NCBI GenBank assembly: GCA_029907515.1
Contig: JARYLT010000008.1
Location: 1 to 57,301, forward strand
Source of the DNA: Spirochaetota bacterium
GTDB lineage: Bacteria > Spirochaetota > UBA4802 > UB4802
Direction of reading: 5' to 3'
Length of the DNA: 57,301 bases
Of this stretch, positions 9,244 to 19,434 are shown in pieces. Position numbers and translations under genes: made by a program. The notes beneath the pieces are model-generated. The model searched no databases, was not told the DNA's origin, and saw nothing but the letters and a program-made list of their open reading frames with translations. Position 1 is the first letter of the stretch, and every line of letters starts with the position of its first letter.

Positions 9244-9618
9244 TTACGTATCACTGCTTCCGCTATTATTCTTTGAAGATTCTTTTTCTAATTTTTCCAG
9301 CAGGTTGACCATATCCACACCTTCTTCAATAGATGTATCTAAATGAAAACGAATTTCAGGAATAGTGCGGATACTTAGAGCTTTACCAACTCTGTACTGG
9401 ATAAATCCGCGTGCAGATTGCAGGCCAGCCAGTGACTTCTTTTTGGTGTTTTCATCACCCAGCACTGAAACATACACATCTGCATATGCATAATCTTTAC
9501 TCAATTCAACATTTGTTACTGTTACAAACCCAATACGCGGGTCTTTAATCTCCGTTACTATTAACGTGCCAACAAGTTTTTTAATCTGTGTTTCTAATTT
9601 CTGTTTTCTGAATCCCAT
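9244..9618 (-). CDS. rbfA: ribosome-binding factor A
   Basis: 124 residues with the single KH-like fold of RbfA, a 30S maturation and cold-adaptation factor. Diagnostic pieces are EIKDPRIGFVTVTNVELSKDYAYADVYVSV and the C-terminal RTIPEIRFHLDTSIEEG. Lies between infB (9 bp upstream) and truB (3 bp downstream). Confidence 0.95.
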   Translation of the reverse strand: MGFRKQKLETQIKKLVGTLIVTEIKDPRIGFVTVTNVELSKDYAYADVYVSVLGDENTKKKSLAGLQSARGFIQYRVGKALSIRTIPEIRFHLDTSIEEGVDMVNLLEKLEKESSKNNSGSSDT

Positions 9619-9627
9619 GTTTCCGGT

Positions 9628-12111
9628 TTATCCCCGTGAGGAATCCTCTAATTTCTTTTTTATTTCTATTATCTGATATGATTCAAAATTATCGCCTTCT
9701 TTGATATCATTGAAATTCTCTAACGTAAAACCACATTCCTGACCTGCTTCAACCTCACCTGCATCGTTTTTAAAACGTTTCAATGAATTAAGCTTACCAT
9801 CATAAACAACAACACCATCACGAATTAGTCTGATGTTATCGCTTCGCTTTAATCGTCCCGTTAACACAATAGCTCCTGCCACAGTTCCAACCTTGCTGAT
9901 TTTGAAAACCTGTTTAACCTCACCTGTTGATGTAATCTCCTCTTTCATTTCAGGCGACAGCATACCTTCCATGGCTGCCCTGACATCATTAATGGCATCA
10001 TAGATGATATTATAATACTTAATTGACACACTTTCTTTCTCGGCAATTTCTGCAACCTTTGCTGATGGTCTTACCTGATATCCTATTATGATAGCATTTG
10101 AAGCCGAAGCCAGCATAACATCCGATTCATTAATGCCGCCCGTTGCTGCATGAATTACTTTAACACGAATATCATTGGTGGAAAGCTTCTGCAACGAATC
10201 GCGCAATGCCTGAACTGAACCATCAACATCTGCCTTGATTACAATCTTGAGTTCTTTGATCTCGCCTTCCTTAATCATTGTATTCAGGTCTTCCAGAGTT
10301 ACCTTCTTTATCTTCTGGGCACTTTCAAGACGTACCAGTTCCTGGCGCTTTTGGGCAATCTGGCGTGCATATTTTTCTGATTCAACTACCTGGAACGGAT
10401 CACCTGCCGATGGCACTCCGCTAATCCCAAGAACTTCAACCGGCATTGAAGGAGTGGCCTCTTGAACCTGTTCACCGATATCAGTAAACATTGCACGCAC
10501 CCTTCCTGAATACAGACCAACCACAAACGGATCACCCACATGCAATGTGCCATTCTGAATCAACACCGTTGCAATAGGCCCTCTTCCCGGGTCAAGTTTG
10601 GACTCAATAACAACACCCCTTGCACGGAGTTTAGGATTGGCTTTAAGCTCAAGCATCTCTGCCTGGATTAATATTAATTCCAAAAGCTCATGGATATTTA
10701 TTTTTTGTTTTGCACTAATTTCAGCAAAAAGCGTTGTGCCTCCCCACTCTTCAGGTATAAGTTCGTATGCGGTTAACTCCTGTTTCACCCTGTTTGGGTT
10801 TGCTTCAGGAAGGTCTATTTTATTTATTGCTACTATAATAGGCACATTTGCAGCTTTAGCATGATTTATTGCTTCTATAGTCTGTGGCATAACACCATCA
10901 TCTGCTGCTACAACCAGCACAACAATGTCGGTTACACTTGCACCACGCGCACGCATTGTGGTAAACGCTTCATGACCCGGAGTATCAAGAAAGGTAACAT
11001 ATTTATCTTCAACCTTTACCCTGTATGCGCCTATATGCTGTGTAATCCCTCCATGTTCCGTTGCGACAACATTGGTTTCGCGTATTGCATCAAGCAATTT
11101 TGTTTTACCATGGTCTACATGTCCCATAACAGTAACAATAGGTGGCCGGGACACATAATCCTGGGGCCGATCCTCTTCATCAACTTTGATAACTGTTTCT
11201 TCATATAATGAGACCACTTTTACTTCAGTACCATATTCACTTGCCAGTATTGAAGCAGTATCAGCATCAATGACCTGATTAATTGTAGCCATAACACCCA
11301 TTGACATAAGCTTGGCAATTACTTCACTGGCTTTGATATTCATCTTTTTAGCAAGATCCCCAACGGTAATTGTCTCGGTAATCTCTATTTCTTTTGGAGC
11401 AACAGCTTCCCGTGGCTGAGATTCTTTTTTTCGCTTCAGGAGCAATAATTTTTCTTCCAGTTCTTCCTTTTCTTTTTTTAAAAAACGTTTATCTTTATCC
11501 TTTTCCTTATCTTTGGCTTTTCCCTTGTCCTTTTGCCGTTTCTGCAAATCCACAACTTCTTTATCAATAACCGGAACATCTCTTTTTTCAACTACTGTTG
11601 GCGCATGCTGTCTTTCAGGTCTTTGTTCCTTTTCTTCGGTCCTTGGCCTTTGTTTATCATCTTTCCTGAAATCTTTTCTGGGGAACCTGTCCTTAGGCTT
11701 GCCATGTCTTTCTTTTTTATCAAATCGCTCCTTTTTTTCCTGCTTTTCTTTTTCAACTACTCCCGTCTCTGCCCGCTGTTTCGGAGCAACTTCTTTTGAA
11801 TCCTCTTTATGTTCAACAACTTCTTCAGTAGCTTCGTCTTCTTTTGCCTCAGCTTCTTTTTTTAACTCTTTTGCAACATGTACTTTTCTTTTTAGTTTTA
11901 TTTTCTTCTTTAATTCCGCTTGCTGAATAAGTTTCTTTGCTTCCTGGGCTCTCTGTTCTTTTATTATCTGAATCTTCTTTTCTATAAGAAAGACATCGTC
12001 ATTTGCCAGTTCAGACTGATCATCTGTACAGGGGATGCCAAGATCCTTACAGATTTTTATAACATCATCTGTTGAAACATGATTTTTTGTTGCCACATCG
12101 ATAGCTTTCAT
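9628..12111 (-). CDS. infB: translation initiation factor IF-2
   Basis: GTPase that places initiator tRNA on the 30S subunit. The frame extends to 12222, but the ATG at 12111 has AGGGA about 8 nt upstream and begins directly with the IF2 N-terminal fold ([19 protein letters not shown]), so 827 residues are assigned. A strongly charged Lys/Glu-rich linker spans about residues 65-245, followed by a second IF2_N module ([22 protein letters not shown]). The G domain has GHVDHGKT (~residue 328), DTPGHEAF (~373) and NKID (~432), then domains II-IV. The long low-complexity linker is normal for the family. Confidence 0.97.
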   Translation of the reverse strand: MKAIDVATKNHVSTDDVIKICKDLGIPCTDDQSELANDDVFLIEKKIQIIKEQRAQEAKKLIQQAELKKKIKLKRKVHVAKELKKEAEAKEDEATEEVVEHKEDSKEVAPKQRAETGVVEKEKQEKKERFDKKERHGKPKDRFPRKDFRKDDKQRPRTEEKEQRPERQHAPTVVEKRDVPVIDKEVVDLQKRQKDKGKAKDKEKDKDKRFLKKEKEELEEKLLLLKRKKESQPREAVAPKEIEITETITVGDLAKKMNIKASEVIAKLMSMGVMATINQVIDADTASILASEYGTEVKVVSLYEETVIKVDEEDRPQDYVSRPPIVTVMGHVDHGKTKLLDAIRETNVVATEHGGITQHIGAYRVKVEDKYVTFLDTPGHEAFTTMRARGASVTDIVVLVVAADDGVMPQTIEAINHAKAANVPIIVAINKIDLPEANPNRVKQELTAYELIPEEWGGTTLFAEISAKQKINIHELLELILIQAEMLELKANPKLRARGVVIESKLDPGRGPIATVLIQNGTLHVGDPFVVGLYSGRVRAMFTDIGEQVQEATPSMPVEVLGISGVPSAGDPFQVVESEKYARQIAQKRQELVRLESAQKIKKVTLEDLNTMIKEGEIKELKIVIKADVDGSVQALRDSLQKLSTNDIRVKVIHAATGGINESDVMLASASNAIIIGYQVRPSAKVAEIAEKESVSIKYYNIIYDAINDVRAAMEGMLSPEMKEEITSTGEVKQVFKISKVGTVAGAIVLTGRLKRSDNIRLIRDGVVVYDGKLNSLKRFKNDAGEVEAGQECGFTLENFNDIKEGDNFESYQIIEIKKKLEDSSRG

Positions 12112-12237
12112 TAACAAATCCCTATTAGATAAAATTATTAGCCTGTTCTTACGCCATATCAATGGAAGAGAGCAACCCGGAAACCCTACCTTTATGAATA
12201 ATAGACTCTTACTTCCGTTCAAATGGCACTATCTGTA

Positions 12238-13563
12238 CTATTCCTGCTTATCTTCCTGCTCATCTTCATAATCTTCTTCTTCAAAGTCAACATATTCTTG
12301 TATTATATTAATTATCTTTTGAGCTGTTTTTTCACCAATACCATCAATATTCATCAGATCCTCTACAGATTTTTCAACCAGATCCTCAACAGAGAAAATT
12401 CCACCCGCTTCAAGCAGAGTAATGGTTCGAGCATCAAGGCCTGGTAATTCTTCCAGCGGTGTTTCGCCTTCTGATGTTGTTGCAAATAGCTGCTCAACCA
12501 GTGCACGTGATTCACTTGAACTTAAGAATTCACGATACTGGTCCTCAGTTTTAATGTCGATATTGAACCCGCATAATTTGGCAGCCAGCCGCGCATTGTG
12601 ACCGTTTTTCCCGATAGCCAGACGGTACTGATCATTGTCAACAACCGCTATGACTCCACCATCCCTGGTTTCAATAATTTCTTTGACCTTTGCCGGAGTC
12701 AGTGCATTTGAAGCCATTACCTTTTTATTGGGTGAATATTCTATAACATCAATCTTTTCACCTTCTAACTCACGGACAATTGATTGAATCCGTACGCCTT
12801 TCATCCCAACACATGCGCCCACACTATCAATGTCATCCCTGTCACTGGTTACGGCTACCTTGGTGCGCATTCCTGGCTCCCGTACAATATTTACTATTTT
12901 AACTATGCCATCATAAATTTCGGGAATTTCCATTTCAAAAAGTTTTTCAACAAATTTTGGATGAGCACGGGAAAGTACTACACTGGGACCTTTGCTGTTT
13001 TTCTGTACACTCAACACTATAGCTTTAACTCTGTCGCCTATTTTATAATGTTCAAGTGGCGACTGCTCACGTGCGGGAATTATACCTTCAGTTTTTCCCA
13101 GATCAATATAGAGTGCTTCTTTTGTTTTACGCTGGACATAGCCATTTATTAATTCATTTACTTTGTCTTTATACTCATCATAAACAATATTTTTCTCTGC
13201 TTCTTTAATCTTTTGCAAAATAACCTGCTTTGCTGTTTGTGCAGCTATACGCCCAAATGTTTCAAGAGGGTTTTCTTCCACGATGACCTCATCACCAAAC
13301 TTTGCATCAGGTTTAATCTTTTGCGCTTCTTCCAGTGATATTTCTTCAGCATAATTTTTAGGCACCCGTACCACCATTTTTCGCGAAATAATCTTTACGG
13401 TATTTCTTTCTCTATCAAAGGTAATATCTACAGGTTTGGTGATGCCGTATTGTTTCTTATATGCAGACAGCATCGCTGACTGAACTATCTCCTCAATCAT
13501 CTCACGGGTTATCCCTTTTTCAGTAGCAATCTGATGCAGTGCTTCAAAAAAGTTTCCACTCAT
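12238..13563 (-). CDS. nusA: transcription termination/antitermination protein NusA
   Basis: 441 residues from the ATG at 13563, preferred to the GTG at 13572 because AAAGG lies 8-9 nt upstream. Order of domains: NusA N-terminal RNA-polymerase-binding domain, S1 domain (GYVQRKTKEALYIDLGKTEGIIP), two KH domains (VGACVGMKGVRIQSI and AIGKNGHNARLAAKL), and one C-terminal helix-hairpin-helix (LPGLDARTITLLEAGG then LMNIDGIGEKTAQKI) with an acidic tail. Binds paused polymerase and nascent RNA. Follows rimP by 11 bp. Confidence 0.97.
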   Translation of the reverse strand: MSGNFFEALHQIATEKGITREMIEEIVQSAMLSAYKKQYGITKPVDITFDRERNTVKIISRKMVVRVPKNYAEEISLEEAQKIKPDAKFGDEVIVEENPLETFGRIAAQTAKQVILQKIKEAEKNIVYDEYKDKVNELINGYVQRKTKEALYIDLGKTEGIIPAREQSPLEHYKIGDRVKAIVLSVQKNSKGPSVVLSRAHPKFVEKLFEMEIPEIYDGIVKIVNIVREPGMRTKVAVTSDRDDIDSVGACVGMKGVRIQSIVRELEGEKIDVIEYSPNKKVMASNALTPAKVKEIIETRDGGVIAVVDNDQYRLAIGKNGHNARLAAKLCGFNIDIKTEDQYREFLSSSESRALVEQLFATTSEGETPLEELPGLDARTITLLEAGGIFSVEDLVEKSVEDLMNIDGIGEKTAQKIINIIQEYVDFEEEDYEDEQEDKQE

Positions 13564-13574
13564 ACTATTCACCT

Positions 13575-14027
13575 TTAATAATCTAAATTTGCTTTTATGA
13601 TTTGAGAATATGAAAGATTCAATACTTTATTGGTTTCATTAATAGTAACTATCTCCCCCTCTATCCCTACAAGCGTGCCTTTGAATGTTTTCCTGGTATC
13701 ATCCTCCTGATAAATACCTTTAACAGGCGCTCCGGTAAACCGTAGAAAGTCTTCAATAGTTCTGAGTTCTCGCTTTATTCCCGGTGAAGAAATTTCAATA
13801 GTATAGTCATCAAGCAACTGTCCTTCATCTATACGATGGGACAACTCCTTGCTGAATTTTTCACAATCAAGATGCGATATGCCATTAATATGATCAATTT
13901 TAACTGTAATGCGCGGTGTCTTCCCATGCAAAACAAGAACACTGTCATATACACTATAGCCCAGGTCGTGAGCCACATTGTTAATTATTAACTCAAGGCT
14001 TTCATTGAGTTTCATAATAATGCTCAT
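13575..14027 (-). CDS. rimP: ribosome maturation factor RimP
   Basis: About 151 residues. Needed for 30S assembly; always just before nusA. Recognised by AHDLGYSVYDSVLVLHGKTPRITVKID, LDCEKFSKELSHRID and the YTIEISSPGIKRELRTIEDFLRFTG signature. The frame runs back to 14090, across the leader terminator, so a later start is required; ATGs at 14027 and 14015 both fit and neither has a good Shine-Dalgarno. Confidence 0.93.
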   Translation of the reverse strand: MSIIMKLNESLELIINNVAHDLGYSVYDSVLVLHGKTPRITVKIDHINGISHLDCEKFSKELSHRIDEGQLLDDYTIEISSPGIKRELRTIEDFLRFTGAPVKGIYQEDDTRKTFKGTLVGIEGEIVTINETNKVLNLSYSQIIKANLDY

Positions 14028-14051
14028 GTTTATTGATATATAACATTGACT

Positions 14052-14077
14052 AAAAAAAAGAGTGGCTTTTGCCACCC
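14052..14077 (-). terminator. intrinsic terminator in the rimP-nusA-infB leader
   Basis: On the minus strand GGGTGGC, loop AAAA, GCCACTC form a 7-bp stem (one G-U pair) followed by a run of eight T. It sits between the predicted promoter (14132-14160) and the rimP start, so transcripts must read through it to express the operon. This is the arrangement of an attenuator. Confidence 0.6.
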
Positions 14078-14131
14078 GCTTTACACACAATCGTTAACAA
14101 TAAAGCAGAAAACCAACTACCTCAATTAATC

Positions 14132-14160
14132 AATATAGTATCATATGCTTACAATTTCAA
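14132..14160 (-). promoter_or_regulatory. predicted sigma-70 promoter for the rimP-nusA-infB-rbfA-truB-rpsO-pnp operon
   Basis: Minus strand: TTGAAA (14155-14160), 17-nt spacer, TATATT (14132-14137). Transcription would start near 14125 and give a leader of about 50 nt before the terminator at 14052-14077 and about 100 nt before rimP. Confidence 0.55.
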
Positions 14161-14274
14161 GCTTTTTTTTAACTTTACATTCTCTGCAGGAAAAATTCTG
14201 ATTTACATACTATGCCATACTAGTATATATTTTACCTGCAATAAATCAATAAATCCCTGTATATAAGGTACTGT

Positions 14275-17200
14275 ATGGAACGTGATATTTTGCAATCAAT
14301 TAAACTGGAAATTACTAAAAATCTAAAGTTTACACCATACTTACGTATATGCCTTCATCCCTTTATTGCACAATCAAAAAGTGATATTGCACATAATATA
14401 CTATGTGCAGAACTATCTGCAGAGCCAGCTATTCGATTCAGTGCATTACGTACAATAACCCACTATAAACTGCCAGGATTCACAGACCTTTTCCATGCTT
14501 TATTCCAGCACTCAATAACCGATGATGAAAAGATCCAGATCTGCACATACCTTGCAACATATGGGAATAGCCAGACGGTAGAGCTTTTAAATAATTATAT
14601 TATGGATAATTTCAATAAAGAATCAAACCATACAATAGTAATACAGTGCCTTGAAGCGCTGAGAATATTACGGCATCCTGACAGTAAACTCCTTGCCTCA
14701 TTAAAAAGCATAATTAATGAGACAGGAACTAATGAGGTAATCCGGTACTATGCAATACGGGCATTGTCAATTTACGATGATATTCATGTACTGAGTTCAA
14801 TAATTAATCAGAATGAATATACTCTTCTGGGAATTTTTGACGCCATTGCATTTATGAGCGACTATTGTATTACCAAAAAGACTCAAAAAAATGAAGCATC
14901 AGATTCATCAAAAGAAGAAAATCTTATTATAGAACTCAGGGTCTTTTTATCCAAGATGCTACCTCATTTTGATGAATTTTCAACACGGGTGAAGATTTCA
15001 TGTTTGAACGCTCTTATTACATCTAAACACAGGGAGACCAACGATTATGTATTAAAAATACTTGGTGGCCAAAATGAAAATGAAAAAGAAGAACTACTTC
15101 TTTTACTCCAGCATACCATCATGTTATTACGGGATCCAGAACCGTTAATCAGGGCACTCATTTCATATGGCACTGTATCGCCCCATCATAATACAATAAT
15201 TGTTGATACCATTATAAACTATTTTGAATCGTTTCAGAGCGACAGAAGCAGTACATTATTAAAAGATAAACTTTTTAATTATTTCACCGTCACATTGGAT
15301 TCTTTCTTTGAACTGTATAGAAAAAATTATATGATATCAGATGTAGAAGAAAAAAATTACCCCGAAATCTTCAGGGAGGTAAGGAATTTTATACTGTTAA
15401 AATTTTCTCCACAAATTTTAAACAGAATTATTCATTATCTTAAGCATGAGAAAAATGATGAAATACATAAAATCATCACTCTTTTAACCACTTATTTGTC
15501 TTTCATTGACAGCTCTATTCGAGATCCATTTTCATCATTGGTTGAAATGCTCTATGACAGGGATCCCAAAAGCAGGGAAATTACTGCCTCACGGTTAGAA
15601 ACAATTGACTTCGAAAAGCGATTTTTACAGGAACGAATTATCAGGTTATGTAATATAATAGCCAAATTAAATATTCAATCAGCTGCAACCCTCCTTGTAA
15701 AAATCTATAATTATCTAAAAAAGTATCGTGATGAGAAACTATTTGATGCATGCATACAAACATTATCCACCATGAAATACCCTTATATGCTTGGTGAACT
15801 GGAATTAATGTTATTATCAGGCGACCGTAACGACCAGCTTTTCTCACTCAAATACCTGGCACATTATACAGACCAGCAGGCAGCCTCTATCCTTTTTGAA
15901 CTTTTGAAGAATACAGCAAATCTGGACCCTGAGGTGATAGTTACTGCCTTACATCTCCTGTTACAGGACGAAACTGCACAATATAAAAATTCATCTGAAA
16001 TCCTAAAAAACATTGCACTGACATATAATGATATAGCCATTAAGCAAGCCGCCATACGTAATATTGGCCACTGTGGCGATGAAAAAGAGATGGAATGGCT
16101 TATAACACTTTTTACTGAAACAAATGAAATTTCTATAAAAGAAACAATACTACAATCAATTAGCAGCATCATACCCCGCTTAAGAGATTTCAATAAAAGG
16201 GCATTGTCTCAGTTCCTCTTAGATTGTTTAAAAGAATCAGGGATTCGCATCCGTATATATGCAATCGCAATATTATTACAACTCAACAATAAGGAAGTAG
16301 CAAAATATATTAAAGAAATGCTAATCATAAAAAACAGGGACATCCAGACAGAAATGCTATATATATTTCATAATTACAATACACCAGAATTTTCATATTT
16401 TCTATTATCCTTATTAAAGGAAGAATATGCAATTGCTCCTGAAACAATATCAATATTACAGAATCTACCCGCTGAAATTTCTGAGGACATTGTCAATTTT
16501 ATTGGTAACATGTACAGAAAGAATGGAATTGATATTTCTCAGGCCGAAGCTACTTTAACAATCAAACCAGGCAAAATTGATACTTTAAGCGATTTCTTTA
16601 TAATAACAATAACGACATATGGAGATACAAATCCAATTTTACTTGAAAAACTTGCGACCACACTCAATACTATACAATCCCTTATCCTGAATCACTGTAA
16701 AAAAAATAACCTTGTAATCCATGCACTGTTGCCTGGTTTAATTACAGTATATTCTAATAATCCTTTGAATATTGCTGATGCCCTGATAGCCATCGTACAA
16801 AATATACAGCAGTATAATGATACTTCACATATACCATTTAGAGCAATTATTCAGTCCTATAATGCCAGGGTAATACAATCAGGGCAGGATATTATAATAG
16901 TATCTGATGCACAATACACCCATGATATTTTATATAACTATGCCATCATAGATGAAAAACTATATTCTGCAATACATGATGAATTTACCTGCAATCCCCT
17001 GCCGCACATACTTGCCAATCATGCACACATTCCACTGTTTTATCTATCCAATAAAAAGAATTCGCTTGTTGAAGCACATAAGGCTCTTGACCAGATTATC
17101 CTGAACGAAAAGACAAAAAAAGAAAAAGAACAGGAGTTGCTTGAAGAAATAAAAAAAAGAAAATTACACATACAATCACAGGGCTCTGCTGATTATCTTG

Positions 17201-17367
17201 CTACTCTTGAAAGAGTGAACGGAATCCTGCGTAGTGAAATAAATGAAATTAATAAATATATACAAAAAAGAAGCACCGATAGAGAACTCAATACACAGGT
17301 TTCCAGGATGCTTGAAAATTTACAGAAAAAAATTTTTCTGGAAATATCAAATTTCATCATGAAATAA
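14275..17367 (+). CDS. large HEAT-repeat protein with a degenerate nucleotide-cyclase-like domain and C-terminal coiled coil
   Basis: 1030 residues, cytoplasmic, no signal peptide or membrane segment. About residues 30-760 are helical HEAT-like repeats (for example PAIRFSALRTITHYK, GIRIRIYAIAILLQLNNKEVAKYIKEML). Residues ~765-900 (LSDFFIITITTY, ... NPLNIADALIAIVQNIQQY ... IPFRAIIQSYNARVIQSGQDIII) follow the strand-helix order of a class III adenylate cyclase domain but lack the FxDxxGFT metal aspartates, so it would be inactive. The last ~100 residues are Lys/Glu-rich coiled coil. The domain reading is my inference. Divergent from the rimP operon; AT-richer codons than its neighbours. Confidence 0.6.
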   Translation: MERDILQSIKLEITKNLKFTPYLRICLHPFIAQSKSDIAHNILCAELSAEPAIRFSALRTITHYKLPGFTDLFHALFQHSITDDEKIQICTYLATYGNSQTVELLNNYIMDNFNKESNHTIVIQCLEALRILRHPDSKLLASLKSIINETGTNEVIRYYAIRALSIYDDIHVLSSIINQNEYTLLGIFDAIAFMSDYCITKKTQKNEASDSSKEENLIIELRVFLSKMLPHFDEFSTRVKISCLNALITSKHRETNDYVLKILGGQNENEKEELLLLLQHTIMLLRDPEPLIRALISYGTVSPHHNTIIVDTIINYFESFQSDRSSTLLKDKLFNYFTVTLDSFFELYRKNYMISDVEEKNYPEIFREVRNFILLKFSPQILNRIIHYLKHEKNDEIHKIITLLTTYLSFIDSSIRDPFSSLVEMLYDRDPKSREITASRLETIDFEKRFLQERIIRLCNIIAKLNIQSAATLLVKIYNYLKKYRDEKLFDACIQTLSTMKYPYMLGELELMLLSGDRNDQLFSLKYLAHYTDQQAASILFELLKNTANLDPEVIVTALHLLLQDETAQYKNSSEILKNIALTYNDIAIKQAAIRNIGHCGDEKEMEWLITLFTETNEISIKETILQSISSIIPRLRDFNKRALSQFLLDCLKESGIRIRIYAIAILLQLNNKEVAKYIKEMLIIKNRDIQTEMLYIFHNYNTPEFSYFLLSLLKEEYAIAPETISILQNLPAEISEDIVNFIGNMYRKNGIDISQAEATLTIKPGKIDTLSDFFIITITTYGDTNPILLEKLATTLNTIQSLILNHCKKNNLVIHALLPGLITVYSNNPLNIADALIAIVQNIQQYNDTSHIPFRAIIQSYNARVIQSGQDIIIVSDAQYTHDILYNYAIIDEKLYSAIHDEFTCNPLPHILANHAHIPLFYLSNKKNSLVEAHKALDQIILNEKTKKEKEQELLEEIKKRKLHIQSQGSADYLATLERVNGILRSEINEINKYIQKRSTDRELNTQVSRMLENLQKKIFLEISNFIMK

Positions 17368-17409
17368 ATTTTATCTTTGGAGGTGCTTGTTTATAACAAG
17401 TAGTATACA

Positions 17410-18261
17410 TTATTCTACATGTTCCAATTCAGCAAACTGACGTGAAAGATTCATCTTATGCTCTATCAGTGCATATGAGTGGGTAAGAAAGAAAACATCA
17501 TTTTTAAACTGCAATAATTTTTCATACTGCTCATATGCAGTTTGATAATCTTTCAGCTTAAAGGAGCTTTCGGCAAAATAGTAATGATATGCCTTGTCAT
17601 AATCCCCTTTAGCCACATCTATTGACTTCAGCCATATAAGTGCTTTATAATATTCACCTTTTTTGAAATGAATTTTTGCATACCCTATGACAGCATCTGG
17701 ATACTGTGGATTAATTTTTAAAGCAGCATCAAAAAATGTTACAGCCAATTCCAGTTGATTTCGATCAACATAAATATTTCCTATTTTTATTATTGCCTGA
17801 AGCTCTTTGCGGTTAATCTGCAAAGCTTTTCTGAATAAGATAAGCGCATCACCTTCTCTACCTGTTAATGCATACAGCTCACCCATTAATATGTATATCT
17901 TTGGATTTTCGGGCACAAGGTGCATTGCTTTTTCCAGGTATATACGAGCAGCATCGTATTCCCTTTTACGCATACAGGCAACACCACAATTATACAAAAA
18001 AGGATAAAACAGGGGGGCATGCTTCAATCCTTCTTTAAATATATCTATTGCACCTTGTAGATCATTGGCTACAAGCTTTTCAGCACCTTTATTATTATGC
18101 AGGGCAGCTTCAGTGTCGCCTGTGCAAAAAAGTACTCCATCCTTTTCATAAATAGTATATTTTGGATTTTGTGCGATAGTTCCTGTTAATTCATCTGAAG
18201 CAAAACAAAAACTACTGGACAGCAAAATTAACATTGCAATCTTCAATGGTAAAGGAAGCAT
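17410..18261 (-). CDS. secreted TPR-repeat protein
   Basis: 283 residues with a signal peptide (LKIAMLILLSSSFCFAS) and about five tetratricopeptide repeats, for example PFLYNCGVACMRKREYDAARIYLEKAM, then PKIYILMGELYALTGREGDALILFRKAL. TPRs are protein-binding scaffolds; a periplasmic location is expected. The start overlaps the end of the ABC ATPase gene by 19 bp, so the two are cotranscribed, but I see no functional reason for the pairing. An internal ATG at 18234 is an alternative start that would also keep the signal peptide core. Confidence 0.8.
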   Translation of the reverse strand: MLPLPLKIAMLILLSSSFCFASDELTGTIAQNPKYTIYEKDGVLFCTGDTEAALHNNKGAEKLVANDLQGAIDIFKEGLKHAPLFYPFLYNCGVACMRKREYDAARIYLEKAMHLVPENPKIYILMGELYALTGREGDALILFRKALQINRKELQAIIKIGNIYVDRNQLELAVTFFDAALKINPQYPDAVIGYAKIHFKKGEYYKALIWLKSIDVAKGDYDKAYHYYFAESSFKLKDYQTAYEQYEKLLQFKNDVFFLTHSYALIEHKMNLSRQFAELEHVE

Positions 18262-19208
18262 GCTACCTTTGCTCCATGTACTGTAACTGTTGCAGGATAT
18301 GCTTCACTGCATACAGGCATTGCGTACTGGCATCGTGGATGGAAATGACATCCTTTTGGGGGATTTTCAGGCGAAGGGATTTCACCCTTAACAACTGAGA
18401 ATGAATGCTTGGAAGGTTTTATATCCGGAATCGAAGCAATTAAACTACGAGTATATGGATGCAGTGGTTTTTTATACAGTTTATCGGAAACATTTTCTTC
18501 AACAATTTTGCCCAGATACATTACCCCAACTCTGGTGCTTATATGCTTTACAACTGCCAGATTATGCGCAACAAAGAGATATGCCACACCTAACGTTTCC
18601 TGCAAATCATTCAGCAAATTTAATATCTGTCCCTGAATCGATACATCAAGAGCTGATATAGGTTCATCAAGAACCACAAATGAAGGGCTCAATGCCAGAG
18701 CCCGAGCAATGCAAATACGCTGCCGTTGCCCTCCACTGAACTCATGAGGGTATCGTGAAGCATGGCCTGCATCAAGGCCAACCATTTGTAACAGATTATA
18801 TGTTTTTTCCTTCACTTCCTCTTTTGAAAAGCTTTGGTGAATACGCAGAGATTCAGATACAATCTTTTCAACAGTCATACGCGGATTAAGCGAACCATAC
18901 GGATCCTGGAATACTATCTGCATATTTTTCCTGAACCTGCGCAAACCATCTTTTGACAATATGTGCAATGGTGTATTTAAAATATCTATTTCACCACTGT
19001 CGGGCTCAATGAGGCGTAGTAATGTACGTGCCAGCGTTGTTTTGCCACATCCGCTTTCACCAACAAGCCCATAAGTGGTTCCCTCAACAATCGATAAACT
19101 AACTCTATCAACTGCCTTAACAATCGACTTCTTCCCCAAAGCACCTTTTTTCATGGTAAATGTCTTAACAATATCACGTACCTGAACAACACAATTGCCG
19201 TTTCCCAT
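18243..19208 (-). CDS. oligopeptide/dipeptide ABC transporter ATP-binding protein (OppF/DppF type)
   Basis: 321 residues. Walker A GESGCGKT at residues 50-57, signature FSGGQRQRICIARAL, Walker B VVLDEPISALD, H-loop in VAHNLAVV. The C-terminal extension LHPYTRSLIASIPD followed by a Cys cluster (CHFHPRCQYAMPVC) is typical of the OppF/DppF branch. Normally works with OppD, two permeases and a binding protein; none is next to it here, so partners must be encoded elsewhere. Expected on the cytoplasmic face of the inner membrane. Confidence 0.9.
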   Translation of the reverse strand: MGNGNCVVQVRDIVKTFTMKKGALGKKSIVKAVDRVSLSIVEGTTYGLVGESGCGKTTLARTLLRLIEPDSGEIDILNTPLHILSKDGLRRFRKNMQIVFQDPYGSLNPRMTVEKIVSESLRIHQSFSKEEVKEKTYNLLQMVGLDAGHASRYPHEFSGGQRQRICIARALALSPSFVVLDEPISALDVSIQGQILNLLNDLQETLGVAYLFVAHNLAVVKHISTRVGVMYLGKIVEENVSDKLYKKPLHPYTRSLIASIPDIKPSKHSFSVVKGEIPSPENPPKGCHFHPRCQYAMPVCSEAYPATVTVHGAKVACFLYH

Positions 19209-19434
19209 TATTAAATAATTATCTCCATCTAACTAGAAATTTCCAAACCCATACTTAATGTTATATGATTTGATAAAACATTCAAAAGATTCATTGTCAA
19301 TATAAAAATAATTGAATAATTACGTACTATGATTAATATAAATTATAGTGTAAACTCTAACTAATCAAGCTTGACAACCAGATATGCTAATTCATGAATA
19401 TTATATGAAACCCTTACAAAGGAGTAATAGAGAT

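Noticed and set aside
11513-11926. Long plus-strand open frame opposite infB
   Set aside because: It is the complement of the Lys/Glu-rich IF-2 linker (giving Ser/Phe/Leu-rich translation), with no ribosome site.
19371-19404. TTGACA (19371) with TATTAT (19399) as promoter for the TPR lipoprotein
   Set aside because: The spacer is 22 nt, outside the functional range; no better -10 was found.
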